A DNA stretch of 64,000 nucleotides, taken from the NCBI GenBank assembly GCA_037178855.1, contig JASJZC010000007.1:5022001-5086000 (forward strand). Direction: 5' to 3'. The notes under the pieces were generated by a model. The model was not told where the DNA came from and ran no database searches. It saw only the letters and a list, made by a program, of their open reading frames with translations. Shown piece by piece: positions 25,856-38,800 of this stretch (position 1 is its first letter; each line of letters opens with the position of its first letter). This DNA comes from Oscheius sp. JU75. Its lineage: Eukaryota; Nematoda; Chromadorea; Rhabditida; Rhabditidae. Made by a program: the position numbers and the translations under genes.

Positions 25856-27947
25856 TCACTGCCATTTTCTCCATGCATGGCTTCGTAATCTGAATACAAA
25901 AAGGTGTCCAGTAGAGTGTGAATACTTACTGGTGTGTCCATCTGATCCATGGTGTTGGCACGCTGCCCAACGCTTTTCACGAACAGTCTCTCGACTCGCT
26001 TGTTGTGTCGGGCTGAAAAAAAAAGCATAATTACAAAAACATACCGAGCGTACCTTCAGCTTCATCAGGAAGGATAGAGAGCTCCAAAGCCTTTTGGGCA
26101 ACGACAGCAGTTGTGAGAGCTACGCCGTTTACCTGTAAACCAGAATAAACTAGTACATATTGAGAGTGTGTGGTACCTTCTTTCTCTTCTCCAGACCAAG
26201 CCAATGCTTGATAATAGCACGATACTTAGAACTGAAGATGAGGTAGACGAACATGGACGACGAGGAGTTAAGCGAGATGAGCAGATTACTCAATTCGACA
26301 GACATGTCAAAGGCTTCCTGACTGGAAGCTTGATCCGGAATCTGTAATTTCCAATCTTTTTTGGATCTTTGTGCTTCCCACCTCCGAATCAATCATTGTA
26401 GAGTTTCCCTCCGGATTAGGCTGGGTGGCATCACGGACAATCTCGTAGATATTGTTGCAGAAAGCTAAGCAATTGCAGCAAAGAAAGATGGCTACAATGG
26501 CCAATAACATCAACGTCACACTGCGATCTCTCACAGAGTTGCCATTCGTTTTCAGAAAGGCCGGACTGCGCAGTTGGCTCGAGCTAAAAAAGGTTAACAA
26601 TGTGGATTGTTCAGATAACAGCCCAAGATAGAACAAAAGCCCATAATATAAACAGACAGAGACAGCGGTAGCCACTTAATGCAAACTTAGAACTCTGGGA
26701 AAAAATTGTAAATTTGGTATACTAAGCCCAGGTCCCATGAACTTACTTGAAATTAAGTTTGCTGAACTTGCCAAAGATTTCGCTGTATTTCGCATTCTTC
26801 AAAAGACGAAAGTTATTGACCATTCGCCCGATTCTGAAACACTTTCTACTTCACCGTTCCCATCTGGGTGCCGTGAGGTGAAGGTTTGATATCCAAAAGT
26901 GAGAGAAACCATGATGCTGGACAACAAAAAACTATTAAAGCAAAAGCCAGGCCATGCATACATATTCCCAAACACACTCACGATTGGTTGCTCTTTCTGG
27001 ATGAGTGGAGGTTTCTCATACGACTGCTTTCCTTCAAAGCGACGATGATTCTCCAATTGACGACGATCAGAGCAAGGAAAGGAATGACGAACATGATGAG
27101 AGTATACAGGATACATCTCGTGATAATGTTGTAGGTAGGGTTCAACTTCAGAGTAGTCAGGGTAATGCTTCTAAAATCTTGCATTGTAAAAGATGTTGCC
27201 TCAGTCTCACTTGATGTTGGTCTTGAACTCCTCCGAAAAGCAGTCACTAGTGTCCAGCTCGAGCCAGGTGTGCAGGTTGATGAGTACAGAGAAGGCTATG
27301 GAACCGATGATGGCACATTTCACCGGCTTGCCACTGACCCATCTCTTGGCCCGAAACGGATGGCAGACACCGAGGTATCTGTAAAAATCTTATTCAGGCG
27401 GTATCACGTCACTGCACGTCTTTTGCATCTTTGAACTGACATGTCGTGAGTAATTGCAGCGCTAGGAGTCAATTTCTTGCAACTCGGAACGTACCTATGA
27501 ACAGAGACCAAGACGGTCAAGTAGACTCCACAAGTTTGAGTGCTCAATCCGATCGGGTATGAGTACCTGTAACGAGGAAAATATATGACTCGATCAATAC
27601 GATTGAATTACCAGAGCATAGTCGGATAGGCGTCGTGGAGAACAACAAAGTCGCTCATTGAGGCGATTACAGGAAAAATTAACATGAAAAAGTTGCAAAC
27701 CAAGAGCAGCAGGTCCGAAATAGAAAGCACCTGTAGTAGATTCTTTTGCAAAAGATACAATGAAATTACACACCAGGAGGAAATGATTTACGAGAGAACA
27801 ACGCATTTCCTGATCCAGAAAGACCACGATGTTTACGATATTGGTGATCATTCCAAGAAGAGCAATCGGCATGCCACCAAATAGGCGAGCACTTTTTTGT
27901 ATGTCGTTGAATATAGATGGTTCGCAGTTTGGAATTTGCGGCAACAT
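25856..27947 (-). CDS. FMRFamide-receptor-like rhodopsin-family GPCR
   Basis: Seven-transmembrane neuropeptide receptor. From 27947: PQIPNCEPSIFNDIQKSA, TM1 (FGGMPIALLGMITNIVNIVV), TM2 (HFLLVLSISDLLLLVCNFF), TM3 ending VSVHRYLGVCHPFRAKRW (HRY in place of DRY), TM4 (KCAIIGSIAFSVLINLHTW), TM5 (YTLIMFVIPFLALIVVNW), TM6 (VTLMLLAIVAIFLCCNCLAF) and TM7 (ELSNLLISLNSSSSMFVYLI, with the FSSKYR box). The Arg/Lys-rich third loop spans a 400-nt intron, longest in the gene. The tail ends TKPWRKWQ at TGA 25858-25856. The VCHPFRAKRW stretch and NSSSSMFVYLIF are typical of FMRFamide/FRPR receptors. The ATG sits just after a TTTACAG, so a non-coding first exon is likely. The ligand cannot be read from sequence. 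Confidence 0.85.
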
Positions 27948-30900
27948 TACCTGTAAACGGTTTTTTTTAGTAGGAACGAAGTAAGAAGTCACTCAAAGAG
28001 ATGAAGCGAGAATAGAAAATTCAGTGTAAAGAAGACAAGATGATCGAGAGGATCGTTGACGCCACATGGGACAACCTAGTTTTTAGAGTATAGCTTGTGA
28101 CGGAAATAGATAAAAAGCATAATTTGTCGGGTATGGGGAGTCACAATAAGAGTTAGCTTTTCGATCAGCTGTCCTTCGAACAGCACAAATATGGGGGCAT
28201 CGGGCTTGCAAACCTTTCTGCCGGACACTTTCCCACGCCCCACCGTGTTTAATCGTCTTTTACTTTAATCTTTTCGCGTTCGATTTCGGGTTGTTGATAC
28301 CGGCGGTATAAGAAACCAACATGGGAGGTAAGAGAGCACTATAAAAGTTTTGACCTCTTCGAATGGGTTAGATCAGGAGAAATGAGCAATATGACCATAT
28401 CCACAAAAAATATCAAAATCAGGGATTGCAACGACTTGTGGGAGCAGATTTCCAGAGAAAATTTTCAAGTGATTATAGAATAAGCCTTGTGGGCGGTAGC
28501 TAGGAGATGAGACAGGTTTCAATCTATTTTAAAAAGCATAAGATTCCAAACCGTCCAAACAGGAACTGTTAACTCAAGTACTGAGAACATGAAGTGTTTG
28601 GATAACGGACGAGAACAGCGGATCAAAAACTGCACCTGGTGTTAAACGCGTCAATGAACAAAGAGAAAATACATTCTTGGATCGGGCGTTCCTCCCAGCG
28701 GGAAAATAAACTTTTGCGTAACTTCGAACACTCCTGTTGACAGAAGAGCCCAAGAAATCAAAGCAAGAGCAAACTGGCGTGAAATTATTTCAAGTCCGGG
28801 ATATGAAAATACTAAGAAATTCATGTTTTGATATGAGTCAAATGCCAAAGGAGAGTGCTGAAAGAAGCACTTCTGCGAGTTTAGCCTTGCGATTCGAAGG
28901 TCTTCGCACAAGAAGACGGCTCGTTCCGGCTTTGTGCACAGGCATTGGTCGTGGTGATGAGGGCAAAAATATTAATGGATGTTGAAAGCATAGCTTGAAT
29001 CACCGTTAAAACATTGTATAAACTCAAGTGATGGCGTGGACCGTACCGTCATCTGTGGTAGTCGCCTGACTCACTTTGCAAAAAGAATAGAAGCTTCCCG
29101 AATCGTAAAACAAAAGTCTAGGACGGGTTCAAGAATGGCTGTTTTCATAATTTCTGATGTCTTCAAGTTCCGAGAATAATTGAGATTGGGACTAAGCTGT
29201 CCTGGGAAAATCACAGTTACGGGCTCTCGAACAGTTTAAGGCAACCATTGCAACAAGGTTAAAAGGGGAATTGCATGACGGCGTGTGTCTAAAGTCGTAC
29301 TTGCAATAAAGATGAGGGTGTGAGGAAGAGGAAGACCATTATCTAGATGGATTCGAATCAAATGTGACGTCTGTCCTGGTTGAAATCTTCACCATATGAC
29401 TCGTTTTGCGAAAACAACAGAGGAACTTTTCCTCACAAGGTCAATTTCCGTATCTAACAGTGATCGTTGTACATGCAGCTAATTGAGACGATGTGTCTAA
29501 TGACTCATCTACAGAAAGTAAAAAGTTTTCACGCATGTGCAACTTTCAAAAGGACAAATATTAAACTTTTAAAAAGCTCTAGATTGAGGAGTATGACGCA
29601 GGCAGAAAAGAGCAGCTATCCAGCATATTGTGATGAGCTGAAACAAGGAAATCTGGACAGGATTGGGGTAGAAGAAGCCTCGGAGGAGCGAAACCCCAAC
29701 CATCTTCCGACGCAAGCATTTTGATCTGTCTTGACATTACGTTTATAACAAGGACGGATTTGATGGGTACATTCGAGCTCGATTGGTATTTGAACGTGGT
29801 ACGGCTAAATGGGTCTAAGTTCAGTCCGAGAATTGATGTCAGTCAAGTAGGACAGACAAATTGAGAGCAGAAGGATGAGGCCACCTCTCACTGAGAGGTC
29901 ACCCCTTTCAAAAGCGGCCCATGTGTCATTTTTTGAAGATTTGTTTAGAGAACTGAAATCATTCCAACTCAAGCTTACGTGATTTCTCTGAAACTGGGTC
30001 ATGGCATGCCTCCAGAGAACTTTAAATCTGGAGGGTTTTTACACGTTGCAACATAAATCTTAAACGGGGCGAGCCTCTCAAATCCTTCATCGTTCAACAG
30101 AGTAAAATACATTTTGACGCGCTACCCTTCCCCAGACAATGAAGAAACGGAACGCCGCATTTCTCGATCAAAGAAATCAAGACAATGCCCCTGCAATTTA
30201 GGAACGAATGCTCTTTTTTGTCTACTAGGATGCCGCGATATGTGGGCTGGATTAGCTCTCGCAAAGAAAACTCATCCAATTTGAAGATGAAAGGCATGGA
30301 AAAAAAGTTAACTAGCAGTGCAACCAGAGGAAATTATCCAATATCATGTACAGGAAAAAGACAGAAAGATGACGAACAATCAAGCGTGAGCACTGATAGG
30401 CTTGGAGCACTGGAGGATGAAGCATTAGGATAAGTAACATTTATCAGACCAACAAATCCGATAATGCGGCCGGTGATGTGAATTGCTCGCGGCCAGGTTA
30501 ACCCGCCTCTATAAACTGTCGACCAGGTGACTGAACCATTGTTTATAGAAAACGTGCACATGAGCTGATTTTATACTTTGGAGCATATCTATGTTTCTGA
30601 GACAAGGTGATCCTGTCGTAAAGCAATCTTGTTAAAATGTTTAAAAGAGGATGAACTTATTGTAACAGATGTCTGAAGCTCGATTCAAGTCAGAATAAAT
30701 GAAGTACCAAACCACTTCTCCATGTTTACAACAAAAGTAATAGTTCAAATTTCATGTTCTTGACCTCATTATACTAAGAATGACTGGCCCAACAAAATGA
30801 TAATCCCATGTACCTATGATGCACTTTATTTGCCGCTCTTCTGCTTTAGCCATGCAGCATTGCCAAAAAAAGCACTGAGAGTTCGAATAACTCGGCATTG

Positions 30901-31626
30901 TCTCGAGGGTATTCTTTAAAGTTCATAACAAAAGAAGGTCTTACGTCGAAGCTGTCAACACCCTTTGTTGATTTCCTTTTTTTTCACGAAAAGCGTCAAT
31001 TGCCTCATAAATGATTGGCGACAAAAGAGAAGGTGTCTACAAGATGTCGACGACGACAGGATTGGAAATGTGAAGCTGAACGGAAATCCGGTGAAAGGAG
31101 GATGCGGCACGAGTAAAACAAGCAGTTTACAATTATTCCTCGATACTAATTATGAGAACCAGAGGCTTCTTTGTGCACATATTAGCGCGCGAACTGAGAG
31201 CATCTCTCTCGCACTTCCTCAGATGGTAATCATAGCATCCCACGGAGTTTCTTTTACATTCGGACCATAAAAGTTCGAAAGAAGTGAAGAAACTTTGAAC
31301 GAAATTGAATATGCTCTTTTTCAAGTTTACAATGAGGGAGGTCCAAAAATCTTTGATTTCTCAAATCTTTTGGAATTGGAGGCTGCACGCGAGACTCAAA
31401 CAGTCGAAGGAAGGAGTTCGAACTAAACATGTTTTTAGAATAAAGAAAATTGTAAGCGATTAGCTTGAATGACCTGAACAATATCACGACTCGTAAGTGG
31501 TTGCTCATGTATAATGTATCTTTTCCAGCAATCGAGCAAACTAATTGGCTTCTTGAAGGCCGAACCTATCCTTACTAGGGAATTTACCTCCCACAACGTT
31601 GATCATAAGCATCAGGAAGTCTTTAT
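27948..31626. other. Gene-poor stretch, about 3.7 kb
   Basis: No open frame shows a domain, signal peptide or splice-supported continuation. A perfect TATAAAAG occurs at 28340-28347, with a 38-codon spliced frame around it (ATG 28321) that I do not trust. The 29-31 kb part is AT-rich and reads as non-coding. Confidence 0.45.
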
Positions 31627-32090
31627 TTAGGCCAGTGCGTCAAGACGTCCGATCTCACATCCGACGAGGTAATTCTTCATAGCCCGGAGGAATGTAATAA
31701 CATCCTTTACTGTGAATCCTTTCGAAAAGAGTTCTCCATTATTTACGCTGACGTTGTAGAAGATATTATCGGTCGAACGGAAGTTCCTGGAAGTTAGCAT
31801 TTTGCATGAACGGAAATATTTCACAAACCTTTTCATATCACATGCCCACCAGGTAAACGAGCTGCTTCCCCAATTTTTAGCATAGCTCTCATCCTGTCGT
31901 GCCCATTTAATAATTTTGAGCTGATTAACTTTGAGAGTTCTGTCTCCGTATGGAAAGTAATAAAGTTTAATACGAAGGAGTCCTTTGTCAAGCTGAAGGA
32001 CATGGCATTATCAGCAGAGATAATTAAAGAAGTTACCTTGACATAATCATCTTCATATGACTCTGACTCTTCTGTTAAGTTTTCAGCCAT
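31627..32090 (-). CDS. Small conserved-looking protein, PH-like, unknown function
   Basis: Exons 32090-32037, 31992-31829 and 31786-31627 join exactly to 125 residues with normal 42-44 nt introns. After an acidic N-terminus (MAENLTEESESYEDDYVK) the body reads KGLLRIKLYYFPYGDRTLKV, NQLKIIKWARQ, FTWWACDMKRNFR, NNGELFSKGFTVKDVITFL and RAMKNYLVG. The alternating beta-strand pattern closed by a helix, and the WWACD/KGFTV pair, recall small PH-like proteins of unknown function in other eukaryotes; that link is from memory and weak. No signal or membrane segment. AATAAA (31627-31622) overlaps the stop codon, which supports a real transcript end. Confidence 0.6.
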
Positions 32091-32855
32091 TTGAAAAAGG
32101 TGGGGATCGATTGAAAAGGAGACAGCTGATAAGAGGCATTTGTGTTGACGCACATATGGGATTCAACCAAAAAAAACGATCCGAGTGATCAGCAAAAGAC
32201 CACCAGAGTCGCAAAAAGATTTTCACGGATGATGATGGAACAACAACAGAGGTTACTATTATTGTAAGTTTATGTAACACATCTTTGCCTGTGCCCCGTT
32301 GGGGCTAGTGACAAGTAGATGATGTTTCCTTCGAACTACCGTGACAGGGACAGCGTTCTCTGAGAGACGCATCTCCCAAACTGGTTCGATTTGACTTGAC
32401 TTGCAAAGAGTAATTGCTGTTACAAAGTAACGGTGACAAATTGGCAATTAGGCGTCAGACAGACAGACACACACAGAGACTTTTGGCATTTAGAACTAGA
32501 AGTTTTACAATGCTATAGTAAAAAAGAAATACAACTTAACATAAAAAATAGAAAAAATAGAACTTGATGATTCTGGAAGTCAGTGGATACCGTTCCAAGT
32601 TCAATAAAACTTTGTCGTCATCTCCTTTACTCGTTAACGCGGGATCGACACAGATTAGTGCGCACCGGTCGCGTGGATTCGAGCCCATAACACAACCCAC
32701 GAGGTACCGTACACTCTCTGACCCCCTCAGCGTTCCTTTTCTGAATTTTCTGTTCTAGGTAACAAAATATACTAGTCTCCTATTTCTATACTGTAGTGTT
32801 CATGCCTAACTGAGGTAAAACGTGTTTTACGTCGGTCAAGAGCGTTTCAGGTCCA
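32091..32855. other. Divergent intergenic region
   Basis: About 765 bases between the PH-like gene and the mucin-like gene, transcribed away from each other. A GGATTCGAGCCC at about 32673 looks like a tRNA B box, but no cloverleaf forms around it. Nothing else seen. Confidence 0.45.
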
Positions 32856-35800
32856 ATGTGGTTAAAATATGGTATTTTTTGGTTACTGTTCTGTTTAACA
32901 TCATCTGACACCGCCGAAAACTGCGACGATGTCGGAGAATGGGGAGAATGGGGCGCTTGGAGCTTATGCCCTGAAAAGGCCAGCACGTTGATGAATTTCC
33001 AGGTTTGTGGAGTTCTCATTTTATAGTTTGTAATGTTCAGCGAAGAAGTCGGCTTTGTGAAGCTAGACCGGCAGGTTGCACTGCGGAAATTACATACACT
33101 TGCCCGTAAGTAACCTGTTTTGACTTTTTGGTCAAATCGTTTTACTGCTTCCCCGTTCAGGGATCATCATGCAGATACTACGTACATTTCGAGTAAAGTT
33201 AACTTTTTAGGGGTGCATATTCTGAAGTTATCAATTGTCCTACAAGCGCCGCCCAAACCACAACTCAAGCCGGTAATGAAATAGTCGTTCAAAAAACGGA
33301 TTTTCAGCGACAACATCAACGCTGGCGGCGACCACTACGAAGAAGTATGTAAGGGAAAGTAACATGAATTAGACGGTTTCAGAACTACACTCGTAACTAC
33401 CACACCTTCTCCTACAACTCTAAAGCCGACTACGCCGAGTAGCGCGAAACCAACAACTACTGCAAGACTAACCACAATTGCTAAAGTAACCACAAGAAAG
33501 ACTACTACCACAGCAATCACAGCTCCTTCTACTGAAGCTGTAACTTCAACTGCCGAAGGAGATTCATCTTCTCAAGAGCCCACAACTGCTGAGTCGACAA
33601 TTGTTTCAACTGAGAATGCTGGGACCAGTGACGGCAGTTTGTCCACTGCTGGGGAATCAAGTCAAGTGCCTAGTACTGAATCCGGTGATCAAACATCGGT
33701 ACAAGCTGAGAGCAGCACAATTACTCAAGAATCCACCCAAGGCTCGACTAGTGTCCAAGAGTCAACTCAAGCTAGCACCGAGATGGACACAACAAGTAAA
33801 GACGGTCAGACAGCCGGTGAAAGTTCGACAGTTGCCGGATCTACAGCAAATGGTGATACTGATGGCCCAGCTTCTTCAATTTTTGCGTCAACTGATTCGG
33901 GAGAAACTTCGACGGTTTTCGGCTCAACAGCTGATGATAGTCGAACATCAATCGATGCTTCTACTGTTTCTAGCTCGACAATGGATTCTACCACGAACGA
34001 AGAAACTTCACTTCTACCCTCAAACACTGCAGCTCAATCAACCATGGCATCAACCGGTTCTGCAGGTCCCACCACGGATATAGGAACGACACTCGACGGT
34101 AGTCAAACATCCATGGAGTCTTCTACTGGAAACGACGAGACAGTTACTGCAGTCCCGTCGACGGATGCTGGATCTCAATCAGAAGCAGGGGAAACTTCGA
34201 CTGTAGTAGGATCTACATGGGAAGATACTTCCTCAACTCCTTGGCTTGAGATTTCCAGCCATTCTCCAGTTACAGGAGGAGGTATAACAACATCGGAGAT
34301 AGGTAAAACAGAGTACTATGTAAAGAATCGGTAATAGTTCGGCAGGCGCTCCCCTTCGTTCAAAGGGTTTTTTGCGCGCATTTTCGAATTCGGCGGGATT
34401 TTGGTTTTACTTTTGTTCAGCCGATTCGTCGTTATTTTTCTCTCGTATCTGCTGATTTTCATCGTTTTTTTTTTGGATTTTATGGTTGCCACATTGGGCA
34501 ATCGCTAAGAAAAAAAACTAATTGTAAAGAATGCGGCCAATTTCACGTCATTTGTGGTTGTTTGCTGCTGTCTTATGTTTCTTATTCTCCGAGCTATGTG
34601 AATGACTACTTCGCGTCTTTCTTTTTGTATTTCAAATTTTGACAATAATTACGAGCTGAAGACGGCTGAGAAGAAGACTGCCACGGGGGGAGCACTCATT
34701 CGAGTCTCCCCGTAGCTTTGTTACAGGTCAGATTTATACTGAAGATGTTCTAAATTCTATTGTTTTGATCGCCAAAAGGATGACAAGAGGAGCGACAAAG
34801 AGAATCGGCAACCGACGGAAGGTGGATTTCAACGTCACTTCACCTGCACCTCCGTAAAAAGCGTTTTTCTCTTTCTCCCGGATTCATTTCAGGACGGACA
34901 GCAGGGTTCCGGCACAAACACCTGGGCCCAGCTTGAGAAGAGCCTGCTTTAAAGGTTCTCCACTGACGCTTAATCATCTGCGTGCGGCAGCCGGTGACTG
35001 GGTCGATGTAATTGACGCTATTATGGACGCTCTCATGATGGAATCCGGGACAAGGAATCTGACGGTAGGCAAGCCATTCATCACTGTAGATGCGAGTTCC
35101 TTGGGTAACATGCCTCTCCAGCATTGGCATCAACGTGACGGATACGATCCTGAATGCAGAAGACTCTGTACTACTGTGTACGACGACAAATGAGTCCGAA
35201 GAGCCAAGAACATTAGGTGAATGATGATTTACAGATAACTATGTGCTCACCCTGGGAACGTGCCAGGTGGTTGATACTTCGGTTGCCTTGATGACCGCAC
35301 CGATTTTCTTCAAGTATCATCCCTGTTGGACTTTCTTCTTCTCTTCATGCAGGTCTCGTTTACGTCGACAATGTTGCCGACTCCTCCAACCTTTGGGGCA
35401 TCTTCCAGACCAATCATCATAAGTTGTCGAATTTCCTGCGACCGTTCGACACAAGCCTCCTTGCTTAACTGGCGACCGACCAGTTCTTTCATACGAGAGC
35501 GACTGTACTCCTTAGACAGCATGAACACGACGTATACGATGTCTCGGGTAGATCTATGAAAGCAATAAGATAATAAGGAAGAGTTTAAAAAAAATTCTTT
35601 TCTGCTGGGACGACCTGTAATATCTCTCACGTTGAAGATCGAGAGCCCGTCCTGCTGGATAGTCGGATCGTATGCAGACGGTCCATGATGACTTGTCGTT
35701 GCGGCAAGCAGTACAGCAGAAGTGGGGGTTGCCGTTCATCATAACCTCCTTGATCTTTCCCGTGCAGTTCGGCTTCTTCAAATTGAAGCGCTCGGCAGCG

Positions 35801-38800
35801 CAGAGGGCTAGGTATGGATTTCCGTTGCTGTTGACTTCGATCGGTTCACCAAGGCAGCAGATTTCAACGGCGAAGAAAAGCAGTCTCGAGCTCCGAAGTG
35901 CACATTTCTATTGCGAGGGCGATGAGCGACGGGTCAAACCGTGGAGCCATTCTCGACGGAATTGACGCATTCAATGATTCTAACCAGGTAGACAAATCCC
36001 TATTACTCAATTCCCTACCCACATGTTCGGTACTGTATCTCTTTACTCGATAGGACCCGTCTTCGCAACAAGTCTGACAGTCCTTTGAAACCATTCAGCT
36101 GTAGAGAACACCTTTTTTGATATACTGCAGAATAAATAAAGTGGTTTTTCTTACCTATTTACAGCCGCTTCAGTTGTATTTTGATATATTACCCTCGAAT
36201 GCTCATTGCTCACTAAAACTAGACAGAAACCAGCAGAAACGAGAGAAAAAATAACGAAGAATTGACTAAACAAAAGAAAAATCAAGACCTCGCCGAATTC
36301 GAAAATGCGCGCGAAAGCTATTTGTACGAAAGGGTGCCTGCCGAACTACCAAAAAATCTTTTTCAGTTACTTGCGACGGCTGTGCTGAGCTAAATGTTCA
36401 CCTGTACGACTGGGATCCATTTGAGGATGCATCTTCCGTTCTGAATCGCTACTCTTACATGGGCTGCGAATACGTGTCATGGACATGTAGACCATCCAGG
36501 GTAAGCATAGTTGTAGTACCTTAAAATTTGACTTCAGAAAAACGATACTCGTCTTGTCAAGACGGTTTACGATTCCCTGAATGTTGCATATTCGAACAAT
36601 CTGCTGTTTGCTTGTCAAAACCAGCTATGGATCGAGCAGTCCAAGCAAACTCCTGTCAGCTACCTTTCTTGTGTTTACGACAGCATACGTGAGTTGTCCT
36701 AACGATGAAAAAGATAACATTTAAGCTACAACGACAACAACCACCACGACTACGACTACGACCACTGGTAAGTTTCAATACGTTTTAAAATTCAAGTGAA
36801 CACGCTTGATACAGCTTTGCTTTCGAAAGCTCACGAATAGCCACAAGTAGATAGACTGTTGCTACGCAGTGCTTTGCTTTACAGTGCCCACAACAACAAC
36901 TACACCCACGATACCCACAACCACCTTCTTTGGTAGTGAGTATGCTTATATTCTACATTGTATTGTTGAAAAGTGTCGCTGATCTTTTCATTCAGTTGAT
37001 CCTAATAATCCTTGTTACAACTGTTCACAGTTGGTCGCAAAAGCGCCTGATGATATGGAAGGAATTACATACCTTGATCACCATCTCGCCGAATGTTATA
37101 CTGTGGTAGTCTGCTGTCGACCAATTCACGTATACATATAAGAGGATTTTTAATCTTTTTTTTAGGATGGAATGGAGGCAAACTTGCTTATCGATGGTGT
37201 TTTTCGAGAATTGAGTGGAGCGCAGGTCAATAGAACATTCACTTGCAATAAGCATCAACAATGGATTGACCTACAGACGAACGAAGTTGTAGATTCTGTA
37301 GAATGTGTGGAAGTACCAATCCCAGGTAATAGACAACATAAAAATTGCATTATTTGTTTTCAGATCAAGGAACTACAAGTGGAAACATGGAATCGTCCCC
37401 AGGTCAGAAAACCTGCAATTAATACATTGTAATTCCAGAAGGAGGTAGTACATCTGAGGATGGAAATAGTGACCAAACTACCGAACATGGAAACAGTGGG
37501 CAAACTGATGCAGCTACAACAGTCGAGTCTTCAACAAGAAGCGAATATACTAGTGATGGAACAACTCAAAGCAGCAGTGACTCAACTGGAGACAGCAGCG
37601 GATCAACATCCTCTGGAACTGACGGTGGAATAACCGATATGCCGAGTAGTTTTTCTTCTACAGGCGCTGACAGTACAAATAGTATTACAGGTGTTTCATT
37701 AACTGTTTCTACTACTAAACTTTTTCAGATATGTCGCCCACAACAGACATGACAGAATCTTCGCTCTCTGGAAGTACAGAATCAGAAAGCTCTTCAATAG
37801 CTTCTGAGACAACAGCAGGTAGTAAAATATGTAATTCCTTTACCAATTCCATTAACAACCAGGAAGTACCGATGGACAGACGACAAAGACTTCGATCAGC
37901 TCAACTGAATCAGTTTCGGATTCAAGCTCTGGTAGACTTATTAAACAATTCCACTTTAGAGTTTTTAGGAATCACTGAGGGGCAAAGTACTGAATTCATG
38001 ACCAGTTCCACTCTATCCCTCAATGATCGCAGCTCAACTTTTGGTATCTCTATACAGAAGTACAGATAATATGTATTAGGTACCACGAATGAACTTAGCA
38101 CTGACTCCGGCTACGGCTCTTCTGCCGCTAGCACTGAAACGGGTTCTTCTACTTCATTTGGTAATTTTTCATGTTATCAAAATCTAAGGGTGTTCAGCCA
38201 CTACTCTTGGAATAATTACTGCTGAATATAGCTCTTCTACAGATGGCTTCTCATCAGCTCAGACTACCGTGGAATCAAGTTCTTCCATGTCGCCATCAAC
38301 ATCTGCCGCAGAACCTACAGGTGCAAGAATAGCCTTTATTTTCAATTTATGCGTAAGGTCTGCCACAAATATCAACGAAAGTCACACTATCGACACTGTC
38401 AGTAACTTCTTCTGCTATAACTAGAATAACTTCCGAGACAGGTAAAAGGGGCGACAGAAGAATTTACTTTCTAACAGCTTCGACGACATCAGCAAGCACT
38501 TCGCGACGAATAACGACGGCACAACATGCGGCTGCAACAACTATGCTGACTTTGGTATTCTACGCAATTAAAATTAAACAAATAAGGTTGTAGGCATCCA
38601 GCGCAACATCTAGAACAATGACGCCTTCCACGCTAAAGCATTTGGACACAAAATCGTCGCAACCTACGAAACTGACCACAGTTGCATCAACTACAGCTGC
38701 TCCAGCAGCTATGACAACTACGCCGATGCCTCCGGTAGAACCCATCTTTGAATCATATTTATTCCTTCAGGTGATAATTACTACCGTAGTACCGCCCACA

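Larger units (their letters stand above)
34330..36350 (-). mobile_element. Merlin-type DNA transposon in a mucin-gene intron, decayed
   Basis: A 2,021-bp element with long terminal inverted repeats (about 130 bp, starting GGTA..GTTCGGCAGGC) flanked by near-identical 8-bp duplications, AAAGAATC at 34322-34329 and AAAAAATC at 36351-36358. Coding fragments run on the minus strand in several frames: a CxxC zinc-ribbon-like part (KKPNCTGKIKEV, FCCTACRNDKSSW, 35781-35554), a middle part with VGNIVDVNETCMKRRR (35630-35310) and an ISXO2-like DDE end (YSDEWLAYR, YIDPVTGCRTQMIKRQW, 35133-34840). The usual Glu of the TxxIExxW motif is Lys here and the frames are broken, so the transposase is probably inactive. 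An 8-9 bp target duplication and this transposase fold are features of the Merlin/IS1016 group. Confidence 0.85.

Noticed and set aside
28321-28483. Tiny spliced frame (ATGGGAG plus one exon, 37 residues) near a TATAAAAG
   Set aside because: Faint acetyltransferase-like look (IKIRDCNDLWEQI) but no continuation; the TATA box lies inside its intron.
32660-32690. tRNA B-box-like GGATTCGAGCCC
   Set aside because: No acceptor, D or anticodon stems could be paired around it on either strand.
33335-33520. Val-rich frame on the minus strand (and similar ones at 17036-17275, 38560-38745 and 39590-39835)
   Set aside because: These are the antisense of Thr-rich ACA/ACC codon runs in the secreted-protein genes, not genes.
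34683-34716. GC-rich hairpin inside the Merlin element
   Set aside because: Short stem in a non-coding part of a decayed transposon; no sign of a separate function.
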